Source of the DNA: Collimonas fungivorans
GTDB lineage: Bacteria > Pseudomonadota > Gammaproteobacteria > Burkholderiales > Burkholderiaceae_D
NCBI RefSeq assembly: GCF_001584145.1
Contig: NZ_CP013232.1
Location: 310,001 to 374,000, forward strand
DNA: 64,000 nt
Direction of reading: 5' to 3'
Under the pieces are notes generated by a model. That model had not been told where the DNA came from, did not search any database, and saw only the letters and a list, made by a program, of their open reading frames with translations. Below are positions 51,406 to 59,426 of the stretch, piece after piece. Position 1 is the stretch's first letter. Each line of letters begins with the position of its first letter. Position numbers and translations under genes: made by a program.

Positions 51406-51603
51406 TTGAGCTACCTGCTGTCTGTGACTGCGTGGGCGATCAGGCTCATTGCGATTGTTGGTTCAATTTTTTATACTGCTTCAGTTGTCATGTGGCTTCA
51501 TGCACCGATATTAATGGTGCTAGTGATAACTCTGCCTACCTTGCTTATCCTACTCGGAGTAGCTTGGGGGGTGAACAAGGCGGGCGTAAAACTGCGACGA
51601 TGA
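51406..51603 (+). CDS. Small two-helix membrane protein (doubtful)
   Basis: 65 residues from TTG 51406. Two hydrophobic helices (about 5-27 and 32-56) end in a basic KAGVKLRR, giving a plausible hairpin membrane protein. No ribosome-binding site of note and a rare start codon reduce confidence. It lies within the cassette-like stretch between two repeat copies. Confidence 0.35.
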   Translation: MSYLLSVTAWAIRLIAIVGSIFYTASVVMWLHAPILMVLVITLPTLLILLGVAWGVNKAGVKLRR

Positions 51604-51656
51604 GCTTCTGCAATGTGTTCCCCACTAACAGGTCAGTTCATGCGCGACAGGCTCAA

Positions 51657-51682
51657 TTCGGCCAGGAGCAGTCTGATGAGCG
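51657..51682. repeat. Short cassette-linked repeat copy
   Basis: TCGGCCAGGAGCAGTCTGAT lies within this range, followed after about 12 bases by CATAGCGGCCGTTGATTC, possibly a second degenerate unit. Confidence 0.45.
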
Positions 51683-51854
51683 CTTTTCCCATAGCGGCCG
51701 TTGATTCATGAAGGAGACCATTTTTCTTCGGCATTGGTAACCTATATATACGGACAGGGGCGTCAACAATTGCGCTGGCCAGCTACTACAATTTATGACA
51801 GTCTGGAATCGTGGCAGGAGCGATGCATGAATCCGGAGAACAGAGAACGAAGCG

Positions 51855-52412
51855 ATGAATAACGGTCAAAAGAAATTTGAATCGGGCAGTAAGTTTCTCA
51901 GTCTAGTGCTTCGCCACAAACCTGAACAAATCGGCCTTATCCTGGATAGTGAAGGCTGGGCGTCGGTAGATGAATTGGTCAAATTGTCCAATGCTAACGG
52001 CCAAAGCTTTGACCGACAGACAATTGAAGCCATCGTCGCCGAAAGCGACAAGCAACGTTTTGCGTTGAGCCGTGACGGTTTGCGGATTCGAGCCAACCAA
52101 GGCCATTCAGTAAACGTTTCTCTGGGTTTAGAACCGATAGTGCCACCAGATACGCTATACCATGGCACAGCAAGTCGTTTTCTACCTTCCATTGAATTGA
52201 GCGGCCTGCATTCAGCGCAGCGGCTGAAAGTACATCTATCAAGCGACGCAAGTGTCGCGGAACATGTTGGTGCGCGCCATGGCAAACCTATTGTGCTGAT
52301 TATAGATGCACAGGCAATGAGCGCGGATGGTCACCTATTTTATCTATCTCAGAATGGCGTTTGGCTCACAGATGCGGTCCCAGTCAACTATATTCGCGGT
52401 CCGTTGGAATGA
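51855..52412 (+). CDS. kptA: RNA 2'-phosphotransferase, Tpt1/KptA family
   Basis: 185 residues. An N-terminal winged-helix-like part begins FESGSKFLSLVLRHKPEQIGLILDSEGWASVDEL with the conserved RH pair; the C-terminal ADP-ribosyl-transferase-like part has PDTLYHGTASRFLPSIELSGL, KVHLSSD and KPIVLIIDA. The enzyme removes an internal RNA 2'-phosphate using NAD+. In eukaryotes it completes tRNA splicing; bacterial copies are sporadic, lack a known substrate, and some ADP-ribosylate RNA ends. Its scattered occurrence suits a mobile accessory gene. The stop overlaps the next start (ATGA). Confidence 0.94.
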   Translation: MNNGQKKFESGSKFLSLVLRHKPEQIGLILDSEGWASVDELVKLSNANGQSFDRQTIEAIVAESDKQRFALSRDGLRIRANQGHSVNVSLGLEPIVPPDTLYHGTASRFLPSIELSGLHSAQRLKVHLSSDASVAEHVGARHGKPIVLIIDAQAMSADGHLFYLSQNGVWLTDAVPVNYIRGPLE

Positions 52413-52816
52413 ACAATAATTATTTTCCTCTTTCGTATCGTTGGTTCCTAGCCAAAGGTTTGACGAAATGGCAGCCTTGGTATTTTATTGACACCGATTC
52501 TTCGGTGAAAGAAGCGCCGACCTGTGCTGAAAATGAGTTCGCGACGCGAGCTTTTAAGATCGAGACTGGCGCCGATTTCGACGTGTATTTATTTGCCCGG
52601 CGTCAGGACATGGACGATTATGCATTCTTTGTCGTGCGAGATGGAAAAATTGAGGACAAGGTTGTTAGCGTGCACCTGTCTTTTGCAAAAAAGCTAGAAC
52701 TCAATGAGCCGCTCCGATATTCCGAAATCAAGCAAAGTTTTGTTCAATGGCTCCGAGAAACCGTTATCGCAGATGTTGAATACTGGATAAGCGAAGAAGA
52801 TATGTATGATGAATAG
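52409..52816 (+). CDS. Unknown protein translationally coupled to kptA
   Basis: 135 residues from ATG 52409, whose ATGA overlaps the kptA stop; the longer frame from 52361 lies within kptA. No family recognised. Aromatic-rich N-terminus (YFPLSYRWFLAKGLTKWQPWYFID), then DFDVYLFARRQDMDDYAFFVV strands, and an acidic C-terminus (WISEEDMYDE). The layout of a small alpha/beta single domain is like SMI1/KNR4-type (SUKH) immunity proteins, but no signature was confirmed. Coupling suggests it works with KptA or travels with it. Confidence 0.72.
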   Translation: MNNNYFPLSYRWFLAKGLTKWQPWYFIDTDSSVKEAPTCAENEFATRAFKIETGADFDVYLFARRQDMDDYAFFVVRDGKIEDKVVSVHLSFAKKLELNEPLRYSEIKQSFVQWLRETVIADVEYWISEEDMYDE

Positions 52817-52871
52817 CGCGCCGCTATTTCTCTTTGATGGCAGTGTACACAGGTAGGAGGACGACAGTCGC

Positions 52872-52895
52872 AAAGCGGCCAAAACAAGACGCTCG
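52872..52895. repeat. Short cassette-linked repeat copy, degenerate
   Basis: AAAGCGGCCAAAACAAGACG at the start of this range matches the 5' half of the repeat; the GGAC part is altered. It lies between the kptA-coupled gene and the next unknown gene. Confidence 0.35.
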
Positions 52896-52943
52896 AAAGC
52901 CCAGCGAAATTAATTTTATTCATAACCAAACTCGGAGAATTTA

Positions 52944-53480
52944 ATGGCAGGTATTCCCTCATATCTGGTCCTATTGGGAAGTGACAATTGCCTTGTTGAG
53001 CCTCAGTCCTGTTGGGATGTAACTGAATTAATTCAAGAAGCTCATGAAAGTGACGTGATTTGGGAGTTTATCTATGAGAATGAATGGCAAAACGCACTTT
53101 TGGAGAAAATTATATCTAGCCAAGAGAAGCGTGGCTTAGCCTATCTGTTTTCCGAAGTACACGTCTTAGGTCACGATGAAATAGATGTGGCAATTGACGT
53201 TCTAGGCACGATACTTGAAGGTGTAGCCAGTAATTCGCGATTGACACGTCTTGAAAGCTTTAATCAACTACTACACGCGTCAGAGCAAAATAGTGCGGTG
53301 AATCCGACAATTGAAATTACTAAGGCGATGGGAATATCAAGCGCGCAACGCAACGTCGACGAAGATAATTATCGCTCGATGCTAGTTGCGTTTTTTTGCT
53401 TTTTGCTTTCGCATAGACAAGCTCTGAACAAAGCGCGAGAACTGAGAAATCGCGTGCTATTTGTCCAATTTCAAGGCTGA
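52944..53480 (+). CDS. Protein of unknown function, helical
   Basis: 178 residues, GGAGAATTTA before the ATG. No family recognised. Mostly helical with acidic N-terminal part (WDVTELIQEAHESDVIWEFIYENEWQNALLEKI), a middle HVLGHDEIDVAIDVLGTILEG segment, and a C-terminal FFCFLLSHRQALNKARELRNRV. A+T-rich codon use differs from the flanking chromosome. Could be an immunity-type or regulatory protein; no partner is visible. Confidence 0.65.
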   Translation: MAGIPSYLVLLGSDNCLVEPQSCWDVTELIQEAHESDVIWEFIYENEWQNALLEKIISSQEKRGLAYLFSEVHVLGHDEIDVAIDVLGTILEGVASNSRLTRLESFNQLLHASEQNSAVNPTIEITKAMGISSAQRNVDEDNYRSMLVAFFCFLLSHRQALNKARELRNRVLFVQFQG

Positions 53481-53526
53481 GAGCTTGGAGAACGTTATCT
53501 ATCGTGGCATGGAGTAAGTAATGCCG

Positions 53527-53612
53527 CTGTCGGCCAATCGCTTAAGCGTTGACCGTCTGCTTTTGAGTAAACTGACAGACCGCTTTGGGTCGAAACCCGT
53601 CCTTCACGAATG
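53527..53612. repeat. Inverted degenerate repeat copies before the nucleotidyltransferase gene
   Basis: CTGTCGGCCAATCGCTTAAG (from 53527) and, in the opposite sense, GACCGCTTTGGGTCGAAACC (from 53578) lie in the 215-base gap. Read on the other strand the second resembles the CGGCCAAGAGCGGAC unit. A short open frame over it (53521-53724) has no protein character. Confidence 0.4.
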
Positions 53613-53695
53613 TTCCAATTTTGCGAATAGAAAACCTTCAAGGCGCCTTAAGATATCTTTTGACGCCAGATATTGTATAGATCGAGAGGATAGAT

Positions 53696-54466
53696 TTGGC
53701 CGAATCAAAAGGCTTGGATGCTGAAGGATTCATCCGGACCATATCACGCAGACCAATCCAGCCTGCCTTCCAGGCGGCAGTCGACAATCTGTGCGACATG
53801 CTGCTTGATCGCCTGGGCCCGCTGATTGACAGCGTCTACCTATATGGCAGCGTCGCGAGAGGCGATGCCACGGTTGGCAGATCAGACCTGGACGTCACCT
53901 TGATCTTGATTCGCGAGCCTGCATTGCAAGACACTCAGGCCATTGAGTCTATGCGCCTCTCGCTAGAAATCCGACACCCGGAAGTTACCAAGATCGACTT
54001 CGATGTCGGTTACCTGGCAGATGCCAATGCTCCCGAGAATCTCTATAAATGGGGTTTCTGGCTAAAGCATCATTGCCGCTGCGTCCATGGCAATGATCTT
54101 GCGGACCAATTCGATTTATTTAGACCGTCCAGACTGATTGCGAGGGCGGTGAATGGAGACTTTCCTGAAGTGCTGGCTGCTTACGCGCAGCGCATCGAGG
54201 CTGAGAAGAATGTTCTTTTGATCGAACGTCTCAAGAGAGGGGCGTCAAGAAAGCTTATCCGTTCCACCAACGTACTTCGCCCGGTCGAGGCATCATCGTG
54301 GCCGGAGTCACTCGAAGAGCATGTCGATCATTTTCTGGAGACATATCCGGAAATGAGGCCACAGATTGCTTTTTTCCTTTCTCAGCAACAGATGTCGGAC
54401 AGCGACAAGGGTGACTTCGTCGGACGGTTGCGAGTTTTTTCAGCATGGATGCAACTGCAGATATGA
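53696..54466 (+). CDS. Nucleotidyltransferase-domain protein
   Basis: 256 residues from TTG 53696, supported by GAGAGGA 5 bases upstream. The N-terminal NTP_transf_2 fold has VYLYGSVARGDATVGRSDLDV, i.e. the GSxARG...SDLD motif with its catalytic aspartates, and a third Asp in KIDFDVGYL. The C-terminal helical half (about 140-256) may hold the acceptor. It resembles free-standing aminoglycoside-nucleotidyltransferase or MNT-type proteins; no HEPN partner gene is adjacent, so an antitoxin role is less likely. Last gene of the cassette-like stretch. Confidence 0.82.
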   Translation: MAESKGLDAEGFIRTISRRPIQPAFQAAVDNLCDMLLDRLGPLIDSVYLYGSVARGDATVGRSDLDVTLILIREPALQDTQAIESMRLSLEIRHPEVTKIDFDVGYLADANAPENLYKWGFWLKHHCRCVHGNDLADQFDLFRPSRLIARAVNGDFPEVLAAYAQRIEAEKNVLLIERLKRGASRKLIRSTNVLRPVEASSWPESLEEHVDHFLETYPEMRPQIAFFLSQQQMSDSDKGDFVGRLRVFSAWMQLQI

Positions 54467-54469
54467 AAG

Positions 54470-54486
54470 GCGCCGCCGAGCGGCGC
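54470..54486 (+). terminator. Short GC hairpin after the nucleotidyltransferase gene
   Basis: GCGCCGC (54470-54476) pairs with GCGGCGC (54480-54486), loop of 3, directly after the stop codon. A second stem TGCATGCTG/CAGCATGCA lies at 54499-54529. Neither has a T-run. Confidence 0.45.
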
Positions 54487-54559
54487 TTGAACTTGAGTTG
54501 CATGCTGCACATGTAAAGCACAGCATGCATTGGCCGGATTTGGTTTTGTAACTAGGCGA

Positions 54560-55414
54560 TCAAGGCCGCTGCACAGCATCGATGCCAAGAGCGCTGGCAT
54601 CCGCAGCGCCGTGTCCTGCTGCAATGAGCTGGTCCATCCTGGCCGCGACCGCAGGCAGCGCCGCCATCGGCCGGTTGCCCGAAGTCTCCAGCATCAGCCG
54701 CACGTCCTTGCGCGCCATCGCCAGTTCAAAACTCGCGGTGAAATTACCCTTTGCCATGTTCAGCCCGCGGCCCGTCACCATGCCGTTCAGATCAAGCAGC
54801 CCCAGCAGCTTGATGGCGTCCTCGCCGTCGACGCCGCTTGCCTGCGCCAGGGTAAGGATGTCGGCGATCACAGCGGAGAGGCCGATGATCATGGCGTTGC
54901 CAAACAATTTGTTGACCGCGGCAAGGTCGCTGCGCTCACCCAGGTATTCGAGACGTCCTGTCATCTTGGCGAGATCGGCCTGCACTGATTCGAACAGCGC
55001 CTTCGGGCCTGTCACCATCATAATGCCTTGGGCATTGCGCGCGGCCGGCGGTCCCATGAAGACGGGGCAGTGCAGATACTTCAATCCAGCCGCGTGCAGC
55101 CGTTCGGCGCGTTTGGCTGTGAGTGTCGGCAGGGTGGTGGTGTGGTCAATCAGGATTGCTTCGGGCGATAGTCCGGTGCGCGCCGCCGCAATAACTTCAT
55201 CGACCACGGCGTCGTCTTTCACCACGATATGCACCCTTGCAGCGCCTTGGACTGCTTCGGCGGGCGTTGCAGCAGCCTTCACGCCGAACTGGGCAAGGGC
55301 GTGAACCTTGTCGATGGAACGATTCCACGCGGTTACCGAATCGCCGCGTTTTGCGGCGGCTTCAGCGAATGCGGCGCCGAGCAGTCCGGTACCGAGAAAA
55401 GTGATGTTTGCCAT
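54560..55414 (-). CDS. NAD(P)-binding dehydrogenase of the beta-hydroxyacid dehydrogenase family
   Basis: 284 residues. N-terminal Rossmann motif ITFLGTGLLGAAFAEAAAKRG (GxGxxG), AWNRSIDKV with the NADP-favouring NR, DHTTTLPTLTAKRAERL as the substrate-binding loop, FMGPPAARNAQGIMMVTG, and the catalytic lysine in AAVNKLFGNAMI. The family includes 3-hydroxyisobutyrate dehydrogenase, GarR and glyoxylate reductase-like enzymes; the substrate is not predictable. It lies downstream of a LysR gene on the same strand (98-base gap) and may be its target. Confidence 0.9.
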   Translation of the reverse strand: MANITFLGTGLLGAAFAEAAAKRGDSVTAWNRSIDKVHALAQFGVKAAATPAEAVQGAARVHIVVKDDAVVDEVIAAARTGLSPEAILIDHTTTLPTLTAKRAERLHAAGLKYLHCPVFMGPPAARNAQGIMMVTGPKALFESVQADLAKMTGRLEYLGERSDLAAVNKLFGNAMIIGLSAVIADILTLAQASGVDGEDAIKLLGLLDLNGMVTGRGLNMAKGNFTASFELAMARKDVRLMLETSGNRPMAALPAVAARMDQLIAAGHGAADASALGIDAVQRP

Positions 55415-55512
55415 GACTGTATCCTTTTGAAATTAAACCTGAACAGCAGAATGGCAAAATATAACACCGGAACAATTTCGACGAGCGCCGCCGCCGCGTT
55501 GTTCGAAGATCG

Positions 55513-56448
55513 TCAATTGTTTCCGGACAATAGTGCGACCCTGGCCGGCAGCTCTGCTTTCAGAAATTCTATATAGGCCCGCACAGCCGGGACCAGGCCG
55601 CGCCGGGTCGGGAATACCAGGCGCACCTGTCCCGATGGCGGGCGCCAGTCGGGCAGCACGCGTTGCAGGGATTTCTGCGCCAGGTCTTCCGCACATACGT
55701 GGCGCGGCAAAGCGATCACGCCCATATGCGCCAGCGCGGCCTTTTTAAGAAGCCGGATGTTGTCGCTTCTCATGCGCGGTTTTAATGTCACTACCTGCTC
55801 TTCGCCTGCCTGGTTCAGCAATCGCCATGCCGGTGTTTCCTCGTCCATGCCAAACACAAGCGCGTCCAGCGCCGCCAGGTCGGCCGGGTTTTGCGGCTCC
55901 CCGGTCCGTTCTATGAAAGACGGGCTCGCATACAGTCCCCAGGGAGTCGAACACAAGTTGGTCTGAACCAGGCTGGAGTTTTCCAGCGCCTGTGAATTGA
56001 TCCGCAAGGCGACATCTATCCTCTCTTCAACCAGGTCCACGTTGCGATTGGTGATCTGCGTCATGACCTGGACTTTTGGATACATGGCCATGAAGCGCGG
56101 CAAAAGATCGCTCAGGATCATGTCGATCATTCCTTCCGGAGCGCTGAAGCGCATCACCCCGACCGGCTCGACCAAGGTGCGCTGCACGACATCCTCGGCG
56201 GCATGGGCTTCGACGATCATCGCCACACAATGCTGGTAGAACTGGGAGCCGACCTCGGTAAGCGCGATCCGGCGCGAGGTCCGGTGCAGCAAGCGGACTC
56301 CCAGCAATTTCTCCAGCTCCGCGGTACGCCGGCTCAGCCTGGATTTCGGTATGTCGAGGGCATCCGCCGCTGCGGTGAAGCCGCCGCGGTCAACCACCTG
56401 GACAAAAAAATACAGGTCGTTGAGGTCGATAGTCAGTTTTTTCATCAA
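55513..56448 (-). CDS. LysR family transcriptional regulator
   Basis: 311 residues. N-terminal winged HTH: LNDLYFFVQVVDRGGFTAAADALDIPKSRLSRRTAELEKLLGVRLLHRTSR. The effector domain follows from about 95 (PVGVMRFSAPEGMIDMILSDLLPRF). Such proteins commonly regulate a neighbouring enzyme gene and themselves. A perfect 18-bp palindrome lies just upstream of its start. The dehydrogenase gene downstream is a candidate target. Confidence 0.94.
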   Translation of the reverse strand: MMKKLTIDLNDLYFFVQVVDRGGFTAAADALDIPKSRLSRRTAELEKLLGVRLLHRTSRRIALTEVGSQFYQHCVAMIVEAHAAEDVVQRTLVEPVGVMRFSAPEGMIDMILSDLLPRFMAMYPKVQVMTQITNRNVDLVEERIDVALRINSQALENSSLVQTNLCSTPWGLYASPSFIERTGEPQNPADLAALDALVFGMDEETPAWRLLNQAGEEQVVTLKPRMRSDNIRLLKKAALAHMGVIALPRHVCAEDLAQKSLQRVLPDWRPPSGQVRLVFPTRRGLVPAVRAYIEFLKAELPARVALLSGNN

Positions 56449-56462
56449 AGTTCCGCCTTTAT

Positions 56463-56480
56463 CGTTCTATACATAGAACG
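56463..56480. promoter_or_regulatory. Perfect 18-bp palindrome, candidate operator near the LysR start
   Basis: CGTTCTATACATAGAACG: two 8-base arms are exactly complementary around AC. It lies 15 bases upstream of the LysR start and 139 bases upstream of the divergent DUF4148 gene. Confidence 0.6.
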
Positions 56481-56618
56481 GAAGATCGCATTTTAGCTAA
56501 TTTATCTGGATTGTCTTTGCGCATAGTATCAATCACACGGCAAGACAGGCTGGAAACAAGTTTCACAGGCTGTCGACGCCGCCGCCATCCCGGCTCATAT
56601 TTTTACTGAAAGCGCAAA

Positions 56619-56918
56619 ATGAATATCTCGAAAATTGTTGTTGCCGCAGCTCTCGTTGCTGCCGCCGGCTCCGCCCTTGCCGATGCCGCCTATCCACCTG
56701 AAGTTCCTTTTGTCTCGAGCAAGACCCGTGCTGAGGTCGTGGCTGAATTGCAGCAGGCAAGCGACCAGGGCAGCCTGAACTATGCCGCCTCCGCTTACCC
56801 GGTCCTGCAGCCTGTCGCCTCGACCAAGACCCGCGCCGAAGTCAAGGCGGAGCTGAAAACCGATCCGGTTGTTGCGAACCGGGATCTGGACGAGCTTCGC
56901 GACAATGTCGGGCATTGA
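56619..56918 (+). CDS. DUF4148 family exported protein
   Basis: 99 residues with signal peptide (MNISKIVVAAALVAAAGSALA). Two copies of SSKTRAEVVAEL / STKTRAEVKAEL are the family's repeated T-R-A-x-V motif. DUF4148 proteins are small periplasmic proteins, numerous in Burkholderiales, of unknown function. It precedes a DoxX-family gene by about 100 bases. Confidence 0.9.
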   Translation: MNISKIVVAAALVAAAGSALADAAYPPEVPFVSSKTRAEVVAELQQASDQGSLNYAASAYPVLQPVASTKTRAEVKAELKTDPVVANRDLDELRDNVGH

Positions 56919-57019
56919 GCAAACAGTCCATGGTCAAGCCATGCTGAGAGAAGAACGTGGCGATGCGCCGTGCGTATCGCCACGGTATTGAACTATTGAA
57001 TCATCGAATATTGAAAATC

Positions 57020-57433
57020 ATGCAAACTTCACCAGCCTTGTATCGCATCGGCCGTACCCTTCTTGCTTCGCTGTTTGTCGTTTCCGGCGTGCTCAAGATC
57101 ACGGCATTTTCCAGCGTGGTCGCCTATATGGATCGCATTGGCGTGCCGTTTGCTACCATCGCCGTGCTGGCATCGATCCTGGTTGAGGCTGGTGGAGGCC
57201 TGGCGATTCTGAGCGGCTGGCAGGTCCGTCCTGTTGCCGTGGTAGTGGCCATTTTTACTGTGATAGCAACTTTGACCGCGCATCGGTTCTGGCAAGCAGA
57301 ACCTGCCGGCATGCAGAATCAGCTCAACCACTTCTTGAAAAATATTGCAATTATTGGGGCTCTGCTGATGTTGGCTGCGATGGATGACAGCTACATAAAA
57401 AACAAGATAACCGCATCAACAAATTTAAAGTGA
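57020..57433 (+). CDS. DoxX family membrane protein
   Basis: 137 residues from ATG 57020 (MQTSPALYRIG); an upstream in-frame ATG (56957) adds 21 residues without family character. Four membrane helices; the first begins TLLASLFVVSGVLKI, which matches the DoxX signature, and IEAGGGLAIL-type (VEAGGGLAIL) marks helix 2. DoxX proteins are linked to thiosulfate:quinone oxidoreductase or oxidative-stress complexes, but most family members have no known activity. Convergent with the AraC gene. Confidence 0.88.
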   Translation: MQTSPALYRIGRTLLASLFVVSGVLKITAFSSVVAYMDRIGVPFATIAVLASILVEAGGGLAILSGWQVRPVAVVVAIFTVIATLTAHRFWQAEPAGMQNQLNHFLKNIAIIGALLMLAAMDDSYIKNKITASTNLK

Positions 57434-57454
57434 GATGTGAATCCTACTTTTACC

Positions 57455-58429
57455 TCAAGGGCGCTCTGCTCCGACGCCAGGATAGGGATGAGGTGCAATT
57501 GAATCCGTATCTCTGTGAGGTAAATTGACGACCAAGGAGTCGCGCAGGTTTTCGACGTCGCGCAGCGGCGAACGTCCAAACAGCCGGCTATACTCGCGGC
57601 TGAATTGCGATGGACTCTGATAGCCCACGCGATAACCGGCCGTGCCGACATCGAGCCGTTCGACCAGCATCAGGCGGCGCGCTTCGTAAAGCCGCAGTTT
57701 CTTCTGGTACTGCATCGGCGTCATCGCCGTTACGGCGCTGAAATGATGATGGAGCGAGGACACGCTCATGCCGACATGACGGGCCAGGTCTTCCACACGC
57801 AGCGCACTTGTGAAGTTCTGGCGCAGCCAGGCGATGGCCTTGGAAATCCTGTTGCCGGGACTCTCGGCCTGGGCGATCCGCAGCAGTCGCGGACCGTAAG
57901 GCGAGGTCAGCAACCGGTACAGGATTTCCTCCTCGATCAACGGCGCCATTGCCGGTATGTCATGCGGACGGTCGAGCAATCTCAACATTCTCAAGGTTGC
58001 GTCCAGCAGTTCCGGCGTAGCGCCGTTGACGGCCACGCCGCGCATGGCATCGGCAGCGCCTGCGCTGGCCGGCATGCCTATCCTGCCGATCAGGTGCTTG
58101 AGCCGCTCACCGTCGATCGCCATCGCCACCCCCAGATGTGGAACCTCAATGCTGGCTTGCGTAATGAACGAAACGACGGGGAGATCGAGCGACACCACCA
58201 GGCAATCCCCGACGCCGTATTCGAACACCTCGGTTCCCAGCGTCAGGCTCTTCGCCCCCTGGACCACCAGCGCGAAGCATGGCCACTGCGTGGTATTGAG
58301 CGCCGGAGACGGGGCAGAGCGGCGGCCAATGAAAAAACCGTCGATGGCCGTTTCGAGTTCGCCATCGGCGCTGGCGAAACGGGCAATGATGGATGCCATT
58401 TCCGGGTAGGGATCTAAACTTGTCTTCAT
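57455..58429 (-). CDS. AraC family regulator with AraC_N domain
   Basis: 324 residues from MKTSLDPYPEM; an ATG 9 bases upstream (58438) is equally possible and the open frame continues to 59047 only as a shadow of the divergent SDR gene. The N-terminal cupin-like AraC_N part has LNTTQWPCFALVVQGAKSLTLGTEVFEYGVGDCLVVSLDLPVVSFIT. The C-terminal HTH pair has LRVEDLARHVGMSVSSLHHHFSAVTAMTPMQYQKKLRL and TAGYRVGYQSPSQFSREYSRLFGRSP. It is divergent from an SDR gene across about 190 bases and probably controls it. Confidence 0.92.
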   Translation of the reverse strand: MKTSLDPYPEMASIIARFASADGELETAIDGFFIGRRSAPSPALNTTQWPCFALVVQGAKSLTLGTEVFEYGVGDCLVVSLDLPVVSFITQASIEVPHLGVAMAIDGERLKHLIGRIGMPASAGAADAMRGVAVNGATPELLDATLRMLRLLDRPHDIPAMAPLIEEEILYRLLTSPYGPRLLRIAQAESPGNRISKAIAWLRQNFTSALRVEDLARHVGMSVSSLHHHFSAVTAMTPMQYQKKLRLYEARRLMLVERLDVGTAGYRVGYQSPSQFSREYSRLFGRSPLRDVENLRDSLVVNLPHRDTDSIAPHPYPGVGAERP

Positions 58430-58560
58430 GGCAAACATCTTGTATTTAAGGATGGGCGTAATGGCATCCAGCTTACCTGATATCCCAACGGGTGCATTGG
58501 GTGGATACAGCGATTTGCAGGATCGTGGATGATTTCCGGAGAATCCGGATAACGCAAGGG

Positions 58561-58581
58561 GCATGGTCGATGACACCATGC
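58561..58581. promoter_or_regulatory. 7-7-7 inverted repeat in the AraC/SDR promoter region
   Basis: GCATGGT (58561-58567) and ACCATGC (58575-58581) are exactly complementary around a 7-base spacer, 40 bases upstream of the SDR start. Candidate AraC-type operator or mRNA hairpin. Confidence 0.45.
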
Positions 58582-58621
58582 AGTCATCAACTTGACCCAA
58601 TCCCTTACAGAGGAACTTGCC

Positions 58622-59371
58622 ATGACAACCGATCTCACCCGCAGCGCCGCCCAGGGCAAAGTTGTACTCGTTACCGGCGCAAGCAGCGGTATCGGCGAAG
58701 CTACGGCCCGCCATCTGGCCGCCGGCGGCCACAAGGTGCTGCTGGGCGCCCGTCGCGTCGACCGCATCGCCGTCATTGCCAAGGAGATTTTGCAAGCCGG
58801 CGGCGAGGCCGGCTTTCACGAGCTGGACGTGACCAGCCTCGACAGCGTCCAGGCCTTCACGGCCGCTGCTATCAATCGATACGGCAGGATCGATGTGCTG
58901 GTCAACAACGCCGGCGTCATGCCGCTGTCCATGCTGGAAGAACTGCGGATCAGCGAGTGGAACCAGATGATCGACGTCAATCTGCGCGGCGTCCTGCACG
59001 GCATCGCAGCAGTGCTGCCGCTCATGAAAGAGCAGAAGGTCGGGCACATCGTCAATATCGCCTCTACCTCCGCCTACCGGGTCGATCCCACTGCTGCAGT
59101 CTATTGCGCAACCAAGTTTGCAGTGAGAGCGCTGTCCGAAGGACTCAGGCAGGAAAACACCGACATCCGTGTGACCGTGGTCAGCCCCGGCCTTACACGC
59201 AGCGAACTGGTCGACGGCATAACCAGCCCGCAGGTGCAGGCGGCGGTCCGGCAGATGATGGATCAGGCCATCGCGCCGGAAGCCATCGCGCAGGCGATCG
59301 GCTTCGCCATCGGCCAGCCGGCGGACGTCGACGTGAGCGAGCTCATCGTTCGCCCCACTGCGCAGCGCTGA
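58622..59371 (+). CDS. SDR family oxidoreductase
   Basis: 249 residues from ATG 58622 with AGAGGAA 6 bases upstream. TGASSGIGEA (Rossmann), LGARRVDRI (NADP-favouring arginines), NNAGVMP, the catalytic Ser in NIASTSA, and YCATK as YxxxK, then SPGLTRSEL. Resembles classical SDRs acting on small carbonyl or quinone compounds. Probably co-transcribed with the small ABM-like gene 55 bases downstream and controlled by the divergent AraC protein. Confidence 0.93.
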   Translation: MTTDLTRSAAQGKVVLVTGASSGIGEATARHLAAGGHKVLLGARRVDRIAVIAKEILQAGGEAGFHELDVTSLDSVQAFTAAAINRYGRIDVLVNNAGVMPLSMLEELRISEWNQMIDVNLRGVLHGIAAVLPLMKEQKVGHIVNIASTSAYRVDPTAAVYCATKFAVRALSEGLRQENTDIRVTVVSPGLTRSELVDGITSPQVQAAVRQMMDQAIAPEAIAQAIGFAIGQPADVDVSELIVRPTAQR

Positions 59372-59426
59372 GCATCTCTAACGAAGAGCCGCGCCCTTCA
59401 AATCAACCACACACAGGAGTTACAAG

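Noticed and set aside
52361..52408. Upstream start for the kptA-coupled gene
   Set aside because: Lies inside kptA; the ATGA overlap start at 52409 is the natural one.
53521..53724. 67-codon frame before the nucleotidyltransferase gene
   Set aside because: Runs over repeat copies and into the next gene; no protein-like features.
48661..54466. Classical integron (attC sites plus intI)
   Set aside because: No integrase gene in the window and the repeats lack the standard attC core sites; kept only as a cassette-like observation.
58440..59047. N-terminal extension of the AraC gene reaching 59047
   Set aside because: It overlaps the divergent SDR gene completely and has no similarity to AraC proteins.
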